64,000 nt of DNA from assembly GCA_036785325.1 (NCBI GenBank), contig JAXIVH010000020.1:6429879-6493878 (forward strand), given 5' to 3'. Below, piece by piece: positions 31,098-44,498 of the stretch. Position 1 is the first letter of the stretch. Each line of letters begins with the position of its first letter. The notes under the pieces are model-generated. The model worked only from the letters and a program-made list of their open reading frames with translations. It was not told the origin of the DNA and ran no database searches. A program made the position numbers and the translations under genes. Origin of the DNA: Urophycis tenuis. Taxonomy: Eukaryota > Chordata > Actinopteri > Gadiformes > Phycidae.

Positions 31098-34000
31098 TTG
31101 AAGGTATGTTTTTAGCTGCTGGGTAGACTTCAGTCAACCTGACGCAGTTTTGTCTGTGAGCAACCAAATTGCTCGGGGATGGGCTCATTTTAAGCGGGGA
31201 AATCTAAGGTTCCCAACGGCGTATGGCAAGATTATATTGAGTCATGGGTCGTTGAAATACTAAGCTAATTAATTTCTGTTCTTTATTGAAAGATTGATCT
31301 TAATTGAAACGTTGAAGGTATGTTTTTAGCTGCTGGGTAGACTTCAGTCAACCTGACGCAGTTTTGTCTGTGAGCAACCAGACTGCTCGCGGATGGGCTC
31401 ATTTTAAGCGGGGAAATCTAAGCTTTCCAACGGCGTATGGCAAGACTATATTGACTCATTGGTCGTTGAAATACTAAGCTAATTAATTTGTGATCTGTAA
31501 GGAAAGATTGATGTTAATTGAAACGTTGAAGGTATGTTTTTAGCTGCTGGGTAGACTTCAGTCAACCTGACACAGTTTTGTCTCTGAGCAACCAAATTGC
31601 TTGGGGATGGGCTCATTTTAAGCGGGGAAATCTAAGCTTTCCAACGGCGTATGGCAAGACTATATTGACTCATGGGTCGTTGAAATACTAAGATAATTAA
31701 TTTGTGTTCTGTAAGGAAAGATTGATGTTAATTGAAACGTTGAAGGTATGTTTTTAGCTGCTGGGTAGACTTCACTCAACCTGACACAGTTTTGTCTGTG
31801 ATCAACCAGACTGCTGGCGGATGGGCTCATTTTAAGCAGGGAAATCTAAGCTTTTCAACGGCGTATGGTAAGACTATTTTCACCAAAGGGCCGTTGAAAT
31901 ACTAAGCTAATTAATTTGTGTTCTGTAAGGAAAGATTGATGTTAATTGAAACGTTAAAGGTATGTTTTTGGCTGCTGGGTAGACTTCATTCAACCTGACG
32001 CAGTTTAGTCTGTGATCAACCAGACTGCTCGCGGATGGGCTCATTTTAAGCGGGGAAATCTAAGCTTTCCAACGGCGTATGGCAAGACTATATTGACTCA
32101 TGGGTCGTTGAAATACTAAGCTAATTAATTTGTGTTCTGTAAGGAAAGATTGATGTTAATTGAAACGTTGAAGGTATGTTTTTAGCTGCTGGGTAGACTT
32201 CAGTCAACCTGACACAGTTTAGTCTGTGAGCAACCAAATTGCTCGGGGATGGGCTCATTATAAGCGGGGAAATCTAAGCTTTCCAACGGCTTATGGCAAG
32301 ACTATATTGACTCATGGGTCGTTGAAATACTAAGATAATTAATTTGTGTTCTGTAAGGAAAGATTGATGTTAATTGAAACGTTGAAGGTATGTTTTTAGC
32401 TGCTGGGTAGACTTCACTCAACCTGACACAGTTTTGTCTGTGATCAACCAGACTGCTCGCGGATGGGCTCATTTTAAGCGGGGAAATCTAAGCTTTCCAA
32501 CGGCGTATGGCAAGACTATATTGACTCATGGGTCGTTGAAATACTAAGCTAATTAATTTGTGTTCTGTAAGGAAAGATTGATGTTAATTGAAACGTTGAA
32601 GGTATGTTTTTAGCTGCTGGGTAGACTTCAGTCAACCTGACACAGTTTAGTCTGTGAGCAACCAAATTGCTCGGGGATGGGCTCATTATAAGCGGGGAAA
32701 TCTAAGCTTTCCAACGGCGTATGGCAAGACTATATTCACCAAAGGGTCGTTGAAATACTTAGCTAATTAATTTGTGTTCTGTAAGGAAAGATTGATGTTA
32801 ATTGAAACGTTGAAGGTATGTTTTTAGCTGCTGGGTAGACTTCGGTCAACCTGACGCAGTTTAGTCTGTGATCAACCAGACTGCTCGCGGATGGGCTCAT
32901 TTTAAGCGGGGAAATCTAAGCTTTCCAACGGCGTATGGCAAGACTATATTAACTCATGGGTCGTTGAAATACTAAGCTAATTAATTTGTGTTCTGTAAGG
33001 AAAGATTGATGTTAATTGAAACGTTGAAGGTATGTTTTTAGCTGCTGGGTAGACTTCAGTCAACCTGACGCAGTTTAGTCTGTCATCAACCAGACTGCTC
33101 GCGGATGGGCTCATTTTAAGCGGGGAAATCTAAGCTTTCCAACGGCGTATGGCAAGACTATATTGACTCATTGGTCGTTGAAATACTAAGCTAATTAATT
33201 TGTGATCTGTAAGGAAAGATTGATGTTAATTGAAACGTTGAAGGTATGTTTTTAGCTGCTGGGTAGACTTCAGTCAACCTGACACAGTTTTGTCTCTGAG
33301 CAACCAAATTGCTTGGGGATGGGCTCATTTTAAGCAGGGAAATCTAAGCTTTCCAACGGCGTATGGCAAGACTATATTGACTCATGGGTCGTTGAAATAC
33401 TAAGATAATTAATTTGTGTTCTGTAAGGAAAGATTGATGTTAATTGAAACGTTGAAGGTATGTTTTTAGCTGCTGGGTAGACTTCGGTCAACCTGACGCA
33501 GTTTAGTCTGTGATCAACCAGACTGCTCGCGGATGGGCTCATTTTAAGCGGGGAAATCTAAGCTTTCCAACGGCGTATGGCAAGACTATATTAACTCATG
33601 GGTCGTTGAAATACTAAGCTAATTAATTTGTGTTCTGTAAGGAAAGATTGATGTTAATTGAAACGTTGAAGGTATGTTTTTAGCTGCTGGGTAGACTTCA
33701 GTCAACCTGACGCAGTTTAGTCTGTCATCAACCAGACTGCTCGCGGATGGGCTCATTTTAAGCGGGGAAATCTAAGCTTTCCAACGGCGTATGGCAAGAC
33801 TATATTGACTCATTGGTCGTTGAAATACTAAGCTAATTAATTTGTGATCTGTAAGGAAAGATTGATGTTAATTGAAACGTTAAAGGTATGTTTTTAGCTG
33901 CTGGGTAGACTTCATTCAACCTGACGCAGTTTAGTCTGTGATCAACCAGACTGCTCGCGGATGGGCTCATTTTAAGCGGGAAAATCTAAGCTTTCCAACG

Positions 34001-34707
34001 GCGTATGGCAAGACTATATTGACTCATGGGTCGTTGAAATACTAAGCTAATTAATTTGTGTTCTGTAAGGAAAGATTGATGTTAATTGAAACGTTGAAGG
34101 TATGTTTTTAGCTGCTGGGTAGACTTCAGTCAACCTGACGCAGTTTAGTCTGTGAGCAACCAAATTGCTCGGGGATGGGCTCATTATAAGCGGGGAAATC
34201 TAAGCTTTCTAACGGCGTATGGCATGACTATATTCACCAAAGGGTCGTTGAAATACTAAGCTAATTAATTTGTGTTCTGTAAGGAAAGATTGATGTTAAT
34301 TGAAACGTTAAAGGTATGTTTTTAGCTGCTGGGTAGACTTCATTCAACCTGACGCAGTTTAGTCTGTGATCAACCAGACTGCTCGGGGATGGGCTCATTT
34401 TAAGCGGGGAAATCTAAGCTTTCCAACGGCGTATGGCAAGACTATATTGACTCATGGGTCATTGAAATATTAAGCTAATTAATTTGTGTTCTGTAAGGAA
34501 AGATTGATGTTAATTGAAACGTTGAAGGTATGTTTTTAGCTGCTGTGTAGACTTCAGTCAACCTGACGCAGATTTGTCTGTGAGCAACCAAATTGCTCGG
34601 AGATGGGCTCATTTTAAACGGGGAAATCTAAGCTTTCCAACAACGTATGGCATGACTATATTTGCCCATGGGTCGTCGAAATAATAAGCTGATTCATGTG
34701 TGTTCTG
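31098..34707 (+). repeat. 214-bp satellite, array S5 (17 units)
   Basis: 3610 bp equals 17 x 214 - 28. A 3-unit (642-bp) repeat is marked by TTCGGTCAACC at 32841 and 33483 and by AACTCATGG at 32951 and 33593. Its first units match the start of S6. Confidence 0.95.
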
Positions 34708-35409
34708 TTGGCTGTGGAAAGAAAATAGCACACAAGTCATACCAAGTCACCTTTATTTTTCAGTGATAAACATTAATAAATAAACAGTATGGACATTGTA
34801 TAAACAGTTGTATAAAAAGTGTAAACGGTATGAACAGTGTTCTTATAAAAGATATCAATATCAATACTGATCACGTGTGTATTTTATATTTCCAGGTTAT
34901 TTGTTGATGAGCCAGAGCCTGTGACTCCCACCAACCGGCCCGTTCAGCCCACTGCGTTGTCGTCCTCCACCCGGCCGAAGCCTCCTGCGCCCACCCGCCT
35001 CCAGCCGAGGCCTCCTGCTGCGTCAGCCTGTGGCCCGCCCGCCCCCTGTGTCGGCAGCACCCATACCGCTGGTCCTCCCCGCACAGCCACAGGCCCCCTC
35101 CGTCCTGCTTCGTGGGCCATCCTGCAGCTGTCTCTGCAGTCATCGTGTGTCAAAACCATTCAAACTTGTATATGGTAACATTTCAAAATGACACCAGCAT
35201 AAATGAGGACCTTGCAATAGGTTGTGTGTTACATGACCCCCCTGGCATACAGCTGTATGTCTCTGTGAAGGTGGTTGTGAAGAACTGCATCCGGCTGAAC
35301 AAGTACAAGTGCCGGTGAGGCAGCAACTCTCTCGAGGGGTTGCACGCCCACCTGGTTAACGCCATCCCTTCACAGCGATGTGGGATCATGCCGTTCCAAG
35401 TAAGTGATT

Positions 35410-35454
<45 letters not shown>

Positions 35455-35700
35455 GCATATATACACACACACACACGCATAGATACACACACATATATAT
35501 ATATACTTAAACATAGCTGACCCTTTTTTTCCCCCTTCTCGGGGATTATGCTCCCAGTTTTGATCTCGGACGTCTGGTCACTTATAGCATATAATAATAT
35601 TCTATTACTGTTAAGCCAACTATGAATAATAAAACAGGCCAAAACATGTGTCCTTTATCATAGCTACACGTATTACAAAAAAAACGCGTGAATTGAAAAG
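34708..35700 (+). repeat. Exon-bearing module M6
   Basis: Exon-like segment 34896-35399. Apart from AC-tract length it appears identical to M5. M5-S5 and M6-S6 are therefore a recent duplication of several kb (offset about 4605). Confidence 0.9.
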
Positions 35701-38700
35701 TTGAAGGTATGTTTTTAGCTGCTGGGTAGACTTCAGTCAACCTGACGCAGTTTTGTCTGTGAGCAACCAAATTGCTCGGGGATGGGCTCATTTTAAGCGG
35801 GGAAATCTAAGGTTCCCAACGGCGTATGGCAAGATTATATTGAGTCATGGGTCGTTGAAATACTAAGCTAATTAATTTCTGTTCTTTATTGAAAGATTGA
35901 TCTTAATTGAAACGTTGAAGGTATGTTTTTAGCTGCTGGGTAGACTTCAGTCAACCTGACGCAGTTTTGTCTGTGAGCAACCAGACTGCTCGCGGATGGG
36001 CTCATTTTAAGCGGGGAAATCTAAGCTTTCCAACGGCGTATGGCAAGACTATATTGACTCATTGGTCGTTGAAATACTAAGCTAATTAATTTGTGATCTG
36101 TAAGGAAAGATTGATGTTAATTGAAACGTTGAAGGTATGTTTTTAGCTGCTGGGTAGACTTCAGTCAACCTGACACAGTTTTGTCTCTGAGCAACCAAAT
36201 TGCTTGGGGATGGGCTCATTTTAAGCGGGGAAATCTAAGCTTTCCAACGGCGTATGGCAAGACTATATTGACTCATGGGTCGTTGAAATACTAAGATAAT
36301 TAATTTGTGTTCTGTAAGGAAAGATTGATGTTAATTGAAACGTTGAAGGTATGTTTTTAGCTGCTGGGTAGACTTCACTCAACCTGACACAGTTTTGTCT
36401 GTGATCAACCAGACTGCTGGCGGATGGGCTCATTTTAAGCAGGGAAATCTAAGCTTTTCAACGGCGTATGGTAAGACTATTTTCACCAAAGGGCCGTTGA
36501 AATACTAAGCTAATTAATTTGTGTTCTGTAAGGAAAGATTGATGTTAATTGAAACGTTAAAGGTATGTTTTTGGCTGCTGGGTAGACTTCATTCAACCTG
36601 ACGCAGTTTAGTCTGTGATCAACCAGACTGCTCGCGGATGGGCTCATTTTAAGCGGGGAAATCTAAGCTTTCCAACGGCGTATGGCAAGACTATATTGAC
36701 TCATGGGTCGTTGAAATACTAAGCTAATTAATTTGTGTTCTGTAAGGAAAGATTGATGTTAATTGAAACGTTGAAGGTATGTTTTTAGCTGCTGGGTAGA
36801 CTTCAGTCAACCTGACACAGTTTAGTCTGTGAGCAACCAAATTGCTCGGGGATGGGCTCATTATAAGCGGGGAAATCTAAGCTTTCCAACGGCGTATGGC
36901 AAGACTATATTCACCAAAGGGTCGTTGAAATACTTAGCTAATTAATTTGTGTTCTGTAAGGAAAGATTGATGTTAATTGAAACGTTGAAGGTATGTTTTT
37001 AGCTGCTGGGTAGACTTCGGTCAACCTGACGCAGTTTAGTCTGTGATCAACCAGACTGCTCGCGGATGGGCTCATTTTAAGCGGGGAAATCTAAGCTTTC
37101 CAACGGCGTATGGCAAGACTATATTAACTCATGGGTCGTTGAAATACTAAGCTAATTAATTTGTGTTCTGTAAGGAAAGATTGATGTTAATTGAAACGTT
37201 GAAGGTATGTTTTTAGCTGCTGGGTAGACTTCAGTCAACCTGACGCAGTTTAGTCTGTCATCAACCAGACTGCTCGCGGATGGGCTCATTTTAAGCGGGG
37301 AAATCTAAGCTTTCCAACGGCGTATGGCAAGACTATATTGACTCATTGGTCGTTGAAATACTAAGCTAATTAATTTGTGATCTGTAAGGAAAGATTGATG
37401 TTAATTGAAACGTTGAAGGTATGTTTTTAGCTGCTGGGTAGACTTCAGTCAACCTGACACAGTTTTGTCTCTGAGCAACCAAATTGCTTGGGGATGGGCT
37501 CATTTTAAGCAGGGAAATCTAAGCTTTCCAACGGCGTATGGCAAGACTATATTGACTCATGGGTCGTTGAAATACTAAGATAATTAATTTGTGTTCTGTA
37601 AGGAAAGATTGATGTTAATTGAAACGTTGAAGGTATGTTTTTAGCTGCTGGGTAGACTTCGGTCAACCTGACGCAGTTTAGTCTGTGATCAACCAGACTG
37701 CTCGCGGATGGGCTCATTTTAAGCGGGGAAATCTAAGCTTTCCAACGGCGTATGGCAAGACTATATTAACTCATGGGTCGTTGAAATACTAAGCTAATTA
37801 ATTTGTGTTCTGTAAGGAAAGATTGATGTTAATTGAAACGTTGAAGGTATGTTTTTAGCTGCTGGGTAGACTTCAGTCAACCTGACGCAGTTTAGTCTGT
37901 CATCAACCAGACTGCTCGCGGATGGGCTCATTTTAAGCGGGGAAATCTAAGCTTTCCAACGGCGTATGGCAAGACTATATTGACTCATTGGTCGTTGAAA
38001 TACTAAGCTAATTAATTTGTGATCTGTAAGGAAAGATTGATGTTAATTGAAACGTTGAAGGTATGTTTTTAGCTGCTGGGTAGACTTCAGTCAACCTGAC
38101 ACAGTTTTGTCTCTGAGCAACCAAATTGCTTGGGGATGGGCTCATTTTAAGCGGGGAAATCTAAGCTTTCCAACGGCGTATGGCAAGACTATATTGACTC
38201 ATGGGTCGTTGAAATACTAAGATAATTAATTTGTGTTCTGTAAGGAAAGATTGATGTTAATTGAAACGTTGAAGGTATGTTTTTAGCTGCTGGGTAGACT
38301 TCACTCAACCTGACACAGTTTTGTCTGTGATCAACCAGACTGCTGGCGGATGGGCTCATTTTAAGCAGGGAAATCTAAGCTTTTCAACGGCGTATGGTAA
38401 GACTATATTCACCAAAGGGCCGTTGAAATACTAAGCTAATTAATTTGTGTTCTGTAAGGAAAGATTGATGTTAATTGAAACGTTAAAGGTATGTTTTTGG
38501 CTGCTGGGTAGACTTCATTCAACCTGACGCAGTTTAGTCTGTGATCAACCAGACTGCTCGCGGATGGGCTCATTTTAAGCGGGGAAATCTAAGCTTTCCA
38601 ACGGCGTATGGCAAGACTATATTGACTCATGGGTCGTTGAAATACTAAGCTAATTAATTTGTGTTCTGTAAGGAAAGATTGATGTTAATTGAAACGTTGA

Positions 38701-41022
38701 AGGTATGTTTTTAGCTGCTGGGTAGACTTCAGTCAACCTGACACAGTTTAGTCTGTGAGCAACCAAATTGCTCGGGGATGGGCTCATTATAAGCGGGGAA
38801 ATCTAAGCTTTCCAACGGCTTATGGCAAGACTATATTGACTCATGGGTCGTTGAAATACTAAGATAATTAATTTGTGTTCTGTAAGGAAAGATTGATGTT
38901 AATTGAAACGTTGAAGGTATGTTTTTAGCTGCTGGGTAGACTTCGGTCAACCTGACGCAGTTTAGTCTGTGATCAACCAGACTGCTCGCGGATGGGCTCA
39001 TTTTAAGCGGGGAAATCTAAGCTTTCCAACGGCGTATGGCAAGACTATATTAACTCATGGGTCGTTGAAATACTAAGCTAATTAATTTGTGTTCTGTAAG
39101 GAAAGATTGATGTTAATTGAAACGTTGAAGGTATGTTTTTAGCTGCTGGGTAGACTTCAGTCAACCTGACGCAGTTTAGTCTGTCATCAACCAGACTGCT
39201 CGCGGATGGGCTCATTTTAAGCGGGGAAATCTAAGCTTTCCAACGGCGTATGGCAAGACTATATTGACTCATGGGTCGTTTAAATACTAAGCTAATTAAT
39301 TTGTGTTCTGTAAGGAAAGATTGATGTTAATTGAAACGTTGAAGGTATGTCTTTAGCTGCTGTGTAGACTTCAGTCAACCTGACGCAGTTTTGTCTGTGA
39401 GCAAGCAGACTGCTCGCGGATGGGCTCATTTTAAGCGGGGAAATCTAAGCTTTCCAACGGCGTATGGCAAGACTATATTGACTCATTGGTCGTTGAAATA
39501 CTAAGCTAATTAATTTGTGATCTGTAAGGAAAGATTGATGTTAATTGAAACGTTGAAGGTATGTTTTTAGCTGCTGGGTAGACTTCAGTCAACCTGACAC
39601 AGTTTTGTCTCTGAGCAACCAAATTGCTTGGGGATGGGCTCATTATAAGCGGGGAAATCTAAGCTTTTAAACGGCGTATGGCAAGACTATATACACCAAA
39701 GGGCCTTTGAAATACTAAGCTAATTAATTTGTGTTCTGTAAGGAAAGATTGATGTTAATTGAAACGTTAAAGGTATGTTTTTAGCTGCTGGGTAGACTTC
39801 ATTCAACCTGACGCAGTTTAGTCTGTGATCAACCAGACTGCTCGCGGATGGGCTCATTTTAAGCGGGGAAATCTAAGCTTTCCAACCGCCTATGGCAAGA
39901 CTATATTGACTCATGGGTCATTGAAATACTAAGCTAATTAATTTGTGTTCTGTAAGGAAAGATTGATGTTAATTGAAACGTTGAAGTTATCTTTTTAGCT
40001 GCTGGGTAGACTTCAGTCAACCTGACGCAATTTAGTCTGTGATCAACCAGACTGCTCGCGGATGGGCTCATTTTAAGCGGGGAAATCTAAGCTTTCCAAC
40101 GGCGTATGGCAAGAGTATATTGACTCATGGGTCGTTGAAATACTAAGCTAATTAATTTGTGATCTGTAAGGAAAGATTGATGTTAATTGAAACGTTGAAG
40201 GTATGTTTTTAGCTGCTGGGTAGACTTCAGTCAACCTGACACAGTTTTGTCTCTGAGCAACCAAATTGCTTGGGGATGGGCTCATTATAAGCGGGGAAAT
40301 CTAAGCTTTTAAACGGCGTATGGCAAGACTATATACACCAAAGGGCCTTTGAAATACTAAGCTAATTAATTTGTGTTCTGTAAGGAAAGATTGATGTTAA
40401 TTGAAACGTTAAAGGTATGTTTTTAGCTGCTGGGTAGACTTCATTCAACCTGACGCAGTTTAGTCTGTGATCAACCAGACTGCTCGCGGATGGGCTCATT
40501 TTAAGCGGGGAAATCTAAGCTTTCCAACCGCCTATGGCAAGACTATATTGACTCATGGGTCATTGAAATACTAAGCTAATTAATTTGTGTTCTGTAAGGA
40601 AAGATTGATGTTAATTGAAACGTTGAAGTTATCTTTTTAGCTGCTGGGTAGACTTCAGTCAACCTGACGCAATTTAGTCTGTGATCAACCAGACTGCTCG
40701 CGGATGGGCTCATTTTAAGCGGGGAAATCTAAGCTTTCCAACGGCGTATGGCAAGAGTATATTGACTCATGGGTCGTTGAAATACTAAGCTAATTAATTT
40801 GTGTTCTGTAAGGAAAGATTGATGTTAATTGAAACGTTGAAGGTATGTCTTTAGCTGCTGTGTAGACTTCAGTCAACCTGACGCAGATTTGTCTGTGAGC
40901 AACCAAATTGCTCGGAGATGGGCTCATTTTAAACGGGGAAATCTAAGCTTTCCAACGACGTATGGCATGACTATATTTGCCCATGGGTCGTCGAAATAAT
41001 AAGCTGATTCATGTGTGTTCTG
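35701..41022 (+). repeat. 214-bp satellite, array S6 (25 units)
   Basis: The longest complete array: 5322 bp equals 25 x 214 - 28. 642-bp repeats are marked by AACTC at 37126 and 37768 and by CTTTTAAAC at 39664 and 40306. The part from about 39 kb onward matches S8. A hybrid unit at about 39346 starts as a cap unit and ends as a normal one. Confidence 0.95.
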
Positions 41023-41724
41023 TTGGCTGTGGAAAGAAAATAGCACACAAGTCATACCAAGTCACCTTTATTTTTCAGTGATAAACATTAATAAATAAAC
41101 AGTATGGACATTGTATAAACAGTTGTATAAAAAGTGTAAACGGTATGAACAGTGTTCTTATAAAAGATATCAATATCAATACTGATCACGTGTGTATTTT
41201 ATATTTCCAGGTTATTTGTTGATGAGCCAGAGCCTGTGACTTCCACCAACCGGCCCGTTCAGCCCACTGCGTTGTCGTCCTCCACCCGGCCGAAGCCTCC
41301 TGCGCCCACCCGCCTCCAGCCGAGGCCTCCTGCTGCGTCAGCCTGTGGCCCGCCCGCCCCCTGTGTCGGCAGCACCCATACCGCTGGTCCTCCCCGCACA
41401 GCCACAGGCCCCCTCCGTCCTGCTTCGTGGGCCATCCTGCAGCTGTCTCTGCAGTCATCGTGTGTCAAAACCATTCAAACTTGTATATGGTAACATTTCA
41501 AAATGACACCAGCATAAATGAGGACCTTGCAATAGGTTGTGTGTTACATGACCCCCCTGGCATACAGCTGTATGTCTCTGTGAAGGTGGTTGTGAAGAAC
41601 TGCATCCGGCTGAACAAGTACAAGTGCCGGTGAGGCAGCAACTCTCTCGAGGGGTTGCACGCCCACCTGGTTAACGCCATCCCTTCACAGCGATGTGGGA
41701 TCATGCCGTTCCAAGTAAGTGATT

Positions 41725-41783
<59 letters not shown>

Positions 41784-42029
41784 GCATATATACAAACACA
41801 CACACGCATATATACACACACATATATATATATACTTAAACATAGCTGACCCTTTTTTTCCCCCTTCTCGGGGATTATGCTCCCAGTTTTGATCTCGGAC
41901 GTCTGGTCACTTATAGCATATAATAATATTCTATTACTGTTAAGCCAACTATGAATAATAAAACAGGCCAAAACATTTGTCCTTTATCATAGCTACACGT
42001 ATTACAAAAAAAACGCGTGAATTGAAAAG
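41023..42029 (+). repeat. Exon-bearing module M7
   Basis: Exon-like segment 41211-41714, CAT and TGA type. It shares GACTTCCACC (others GACTCCCACC) and AAAACATTTGTCC (others AAAACATGTGTCC) only with M9. Confidence 0.9.
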
Positions 42030-43499
42030 TTGAAGGTATGTTTTTAGCTGCTGGGTAGACTTCAGTCAACCTGACGCAGTTTTGTCTGTGAGCAACCAAA
42101 TTGCTCGGGGATGGGCTCATTTTAAGCGGGGAAATCTAAGGTTCCCAACGGCGTATGGCAAGATTATATTCACCAATGGCCCGTTGAAATACTAAGCTAA
42201 TTAATTTGTGTTCTGTAAGGAAAGATTGATGTCAATTGAAACGTTAAAGGTATGTTTTTAGCTGCTGGGTAGACTTCATTCAACCTGACGCAGTTTTGTC
42301 TGTGATCAACCAGACTGCTCGCGGATGGGCTCATTTTAAGCGGGGAAATCTAAGCTTTCCAACGGCGTATGGAAAGACTATATTGACTCATGGGTCGTTG
42401 AAATACTAAGCTAATTAATTTGTGTTCTGTAAGGAAAGATTGATGTTAATTGAAACGTTGAAGGTATGTTTTTAGCTGCTGGGTAGACTTCAGTCAACCT
42501 GACGCAGTTTAGTCTGTGAGCAACCAAATTGCTCAGGGATGGGCTCATTATAAGCGGGGAAATCTAAGCTTTCCAACGGCGTATGGCAAGACTATATTCA
42601 CCAAAGGGTCGTTGAAATACTAAGCTAATTAATTTGTGTTCTGTAAGGAAAGATTGATGTTAATTGAAACGTTAAAGGTATGTTTTTAGCTGCTGGGTAG
42701 ACTTCATTCAACCTGACGCAGTTTAGTCTGTGATCAACCAGACTGCTCGCGGATGGGCTCATTTTAAGCGGGGAAATCTAAGCTTTCCAACGGCGTATGG
42801 CAAGACTATATTGACTCATGGGTCATTGAAATACTAAGCTAATTAATTTGTGTTCTGTAAGGAAAGATTGATGTTAATTGAAACGTTGAAGGTATGTTTT
42901 TAGCTGCTGGGTAGACTTCAGTCAACCTGACGCAGTTTAGTCTGTGATCAACCAGACTGCTCGCGGATGGGCTCATTTTAAGCGGGGAAATCTAAGCTTT
43001 CCAACGGCGTATGGAAAGACTATATTGACTCATGGGTCGTTGAAATACTAAGCTAATTAATTTGTGTTCTGTAAGGAAAGATTGATGTTAATTGAAACGT
43101 TGAAGGTATGTTTTTAGCTGCTGGGTAGACTTCAGTCAACCTGACGCAGTTTAGTCTGTGATCAACCAGACTGCTCGAGCATGGGCTCATTTTAAGCGGG
43201 GAAATCTAAGCTTTCCAACGGCGTATGGCAAGACTATATTCACTAAAGGGTCGTTGAAATACTAAGCTAATTAATTTGTGTTCTGTAAGGAAAGATTGAT
43301 GTTAATTGAAACGTTGAAGGTATGTCTTTAGCTGCTGTGTAGACTTCAGTCAACCTGACGCAGATTTGTCTGTGAGCAACCAAATTGCTCGGAGATGGGC
43401 TCATTTTAAACGGGGAAATCTAAGCTTTCCAACGACGTATGGCATGACTATATTTGCCCATGGGTCGTCGAAATAATAAGCTGATTCATGTGTGTTCTG
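42030..43499 (+). repeat. 214-bp satellite, array S7 (7 units)
   Basis: 1470 bp equals 7 x 214 - 28. The order of variants (CACCAATGGCCCG, ATGTCAATTG, GGAAAGAC, CTCAGGG, GGAAAGAC, CTCGAGCATGG, cap) matches S9 except for one additional unit, the fourth. Confidence 0.95.
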
Positions 43500-44201
43500 T
43501 TGGCTGTGGAAAGAAAATAGCACACAAGTCATACCAAGTCACCTTTATTTTTCAGTGATAAACATTAATAAATAAACAGTATGGACATTGTATAAACAGT
43601 TGTATAAAAAGTGTAAACGGTATGAACAGTGTTCTTATAAAAGATATCAATATCAATACTGATCACGTGTGTATTTTATATTTCCAGGTTATTTGTTGAT
43701 GAGCCAGAGCCTGTGACTCCCACCAACCGGCCCGTTCAGCCCACTGCGTTGTCGTCCTCCACCCGGCCGAAGCCTCCTGCGCCCACCCGCCTCCAGCCGA
43801 GGCCTCCTGCTGCGTCAGCCTGTGGCCCGCCCGCCCCCTGTGTCGGCAGCACCCATACCGCTGGTCCTCCCCGCACAGCCACAGGCCCCCTCCGTCCTGC
43901 TTCGTGGGCCATCCTGCAGCTGTCTCTGCAGTCATCGTGTGTCAAAACCATTCAAACTTGTATATGGTAACATTTCAAAATGACACCAGCATAAATGAGG
44001 ACCTTGCAATAGGTTGTGTGTTACATGACCCCCCTGGCATACAGCTGTATGTCTCTGTGAAGGTGGTTGTGAAGAACTGCATCCGGCTGAACAAGTACAA
44101 GTGCCGGTGAGGCAGCAACTCTCTCGAGGGGTTGCACGCCCACCTGGTTAACGCCATCCCTTCACAGCGATGTGGGATCATGCCGTTCCAAGTAAGTGAT
44201 T

Positions 44202-44252
<51 letters not shown>

Positions 44253-44498
44253 GCATATATACAAACACACACACGCATATATACACACACATATATATAT
44301 ATACTTAAACATAGCTGACCCTTTTTTTCCCCCTTCTCGGGGATTATGCTCCCAGTTTTGATCTCGGACGTCTGGTCACTTATAGCATATAATAATATTC
44401 TATTACTGTTAAGCCAACTATGAATAATAAAACAGGCCAAAACATGTGTCCTTTATCATAGCTACACGTATTACAAAAAAAACGCGTGAATTGAAAAG
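43500..44498 (+). repeat. Exon-bearing module M8
   Basis: Exon-like segment 43688-44191, CAT and TGA type, with GACTCCCACC. Counterpart of M10 in the duplicated block; both have TACAAACACACAC after the AC tract. Confidence 0.9.
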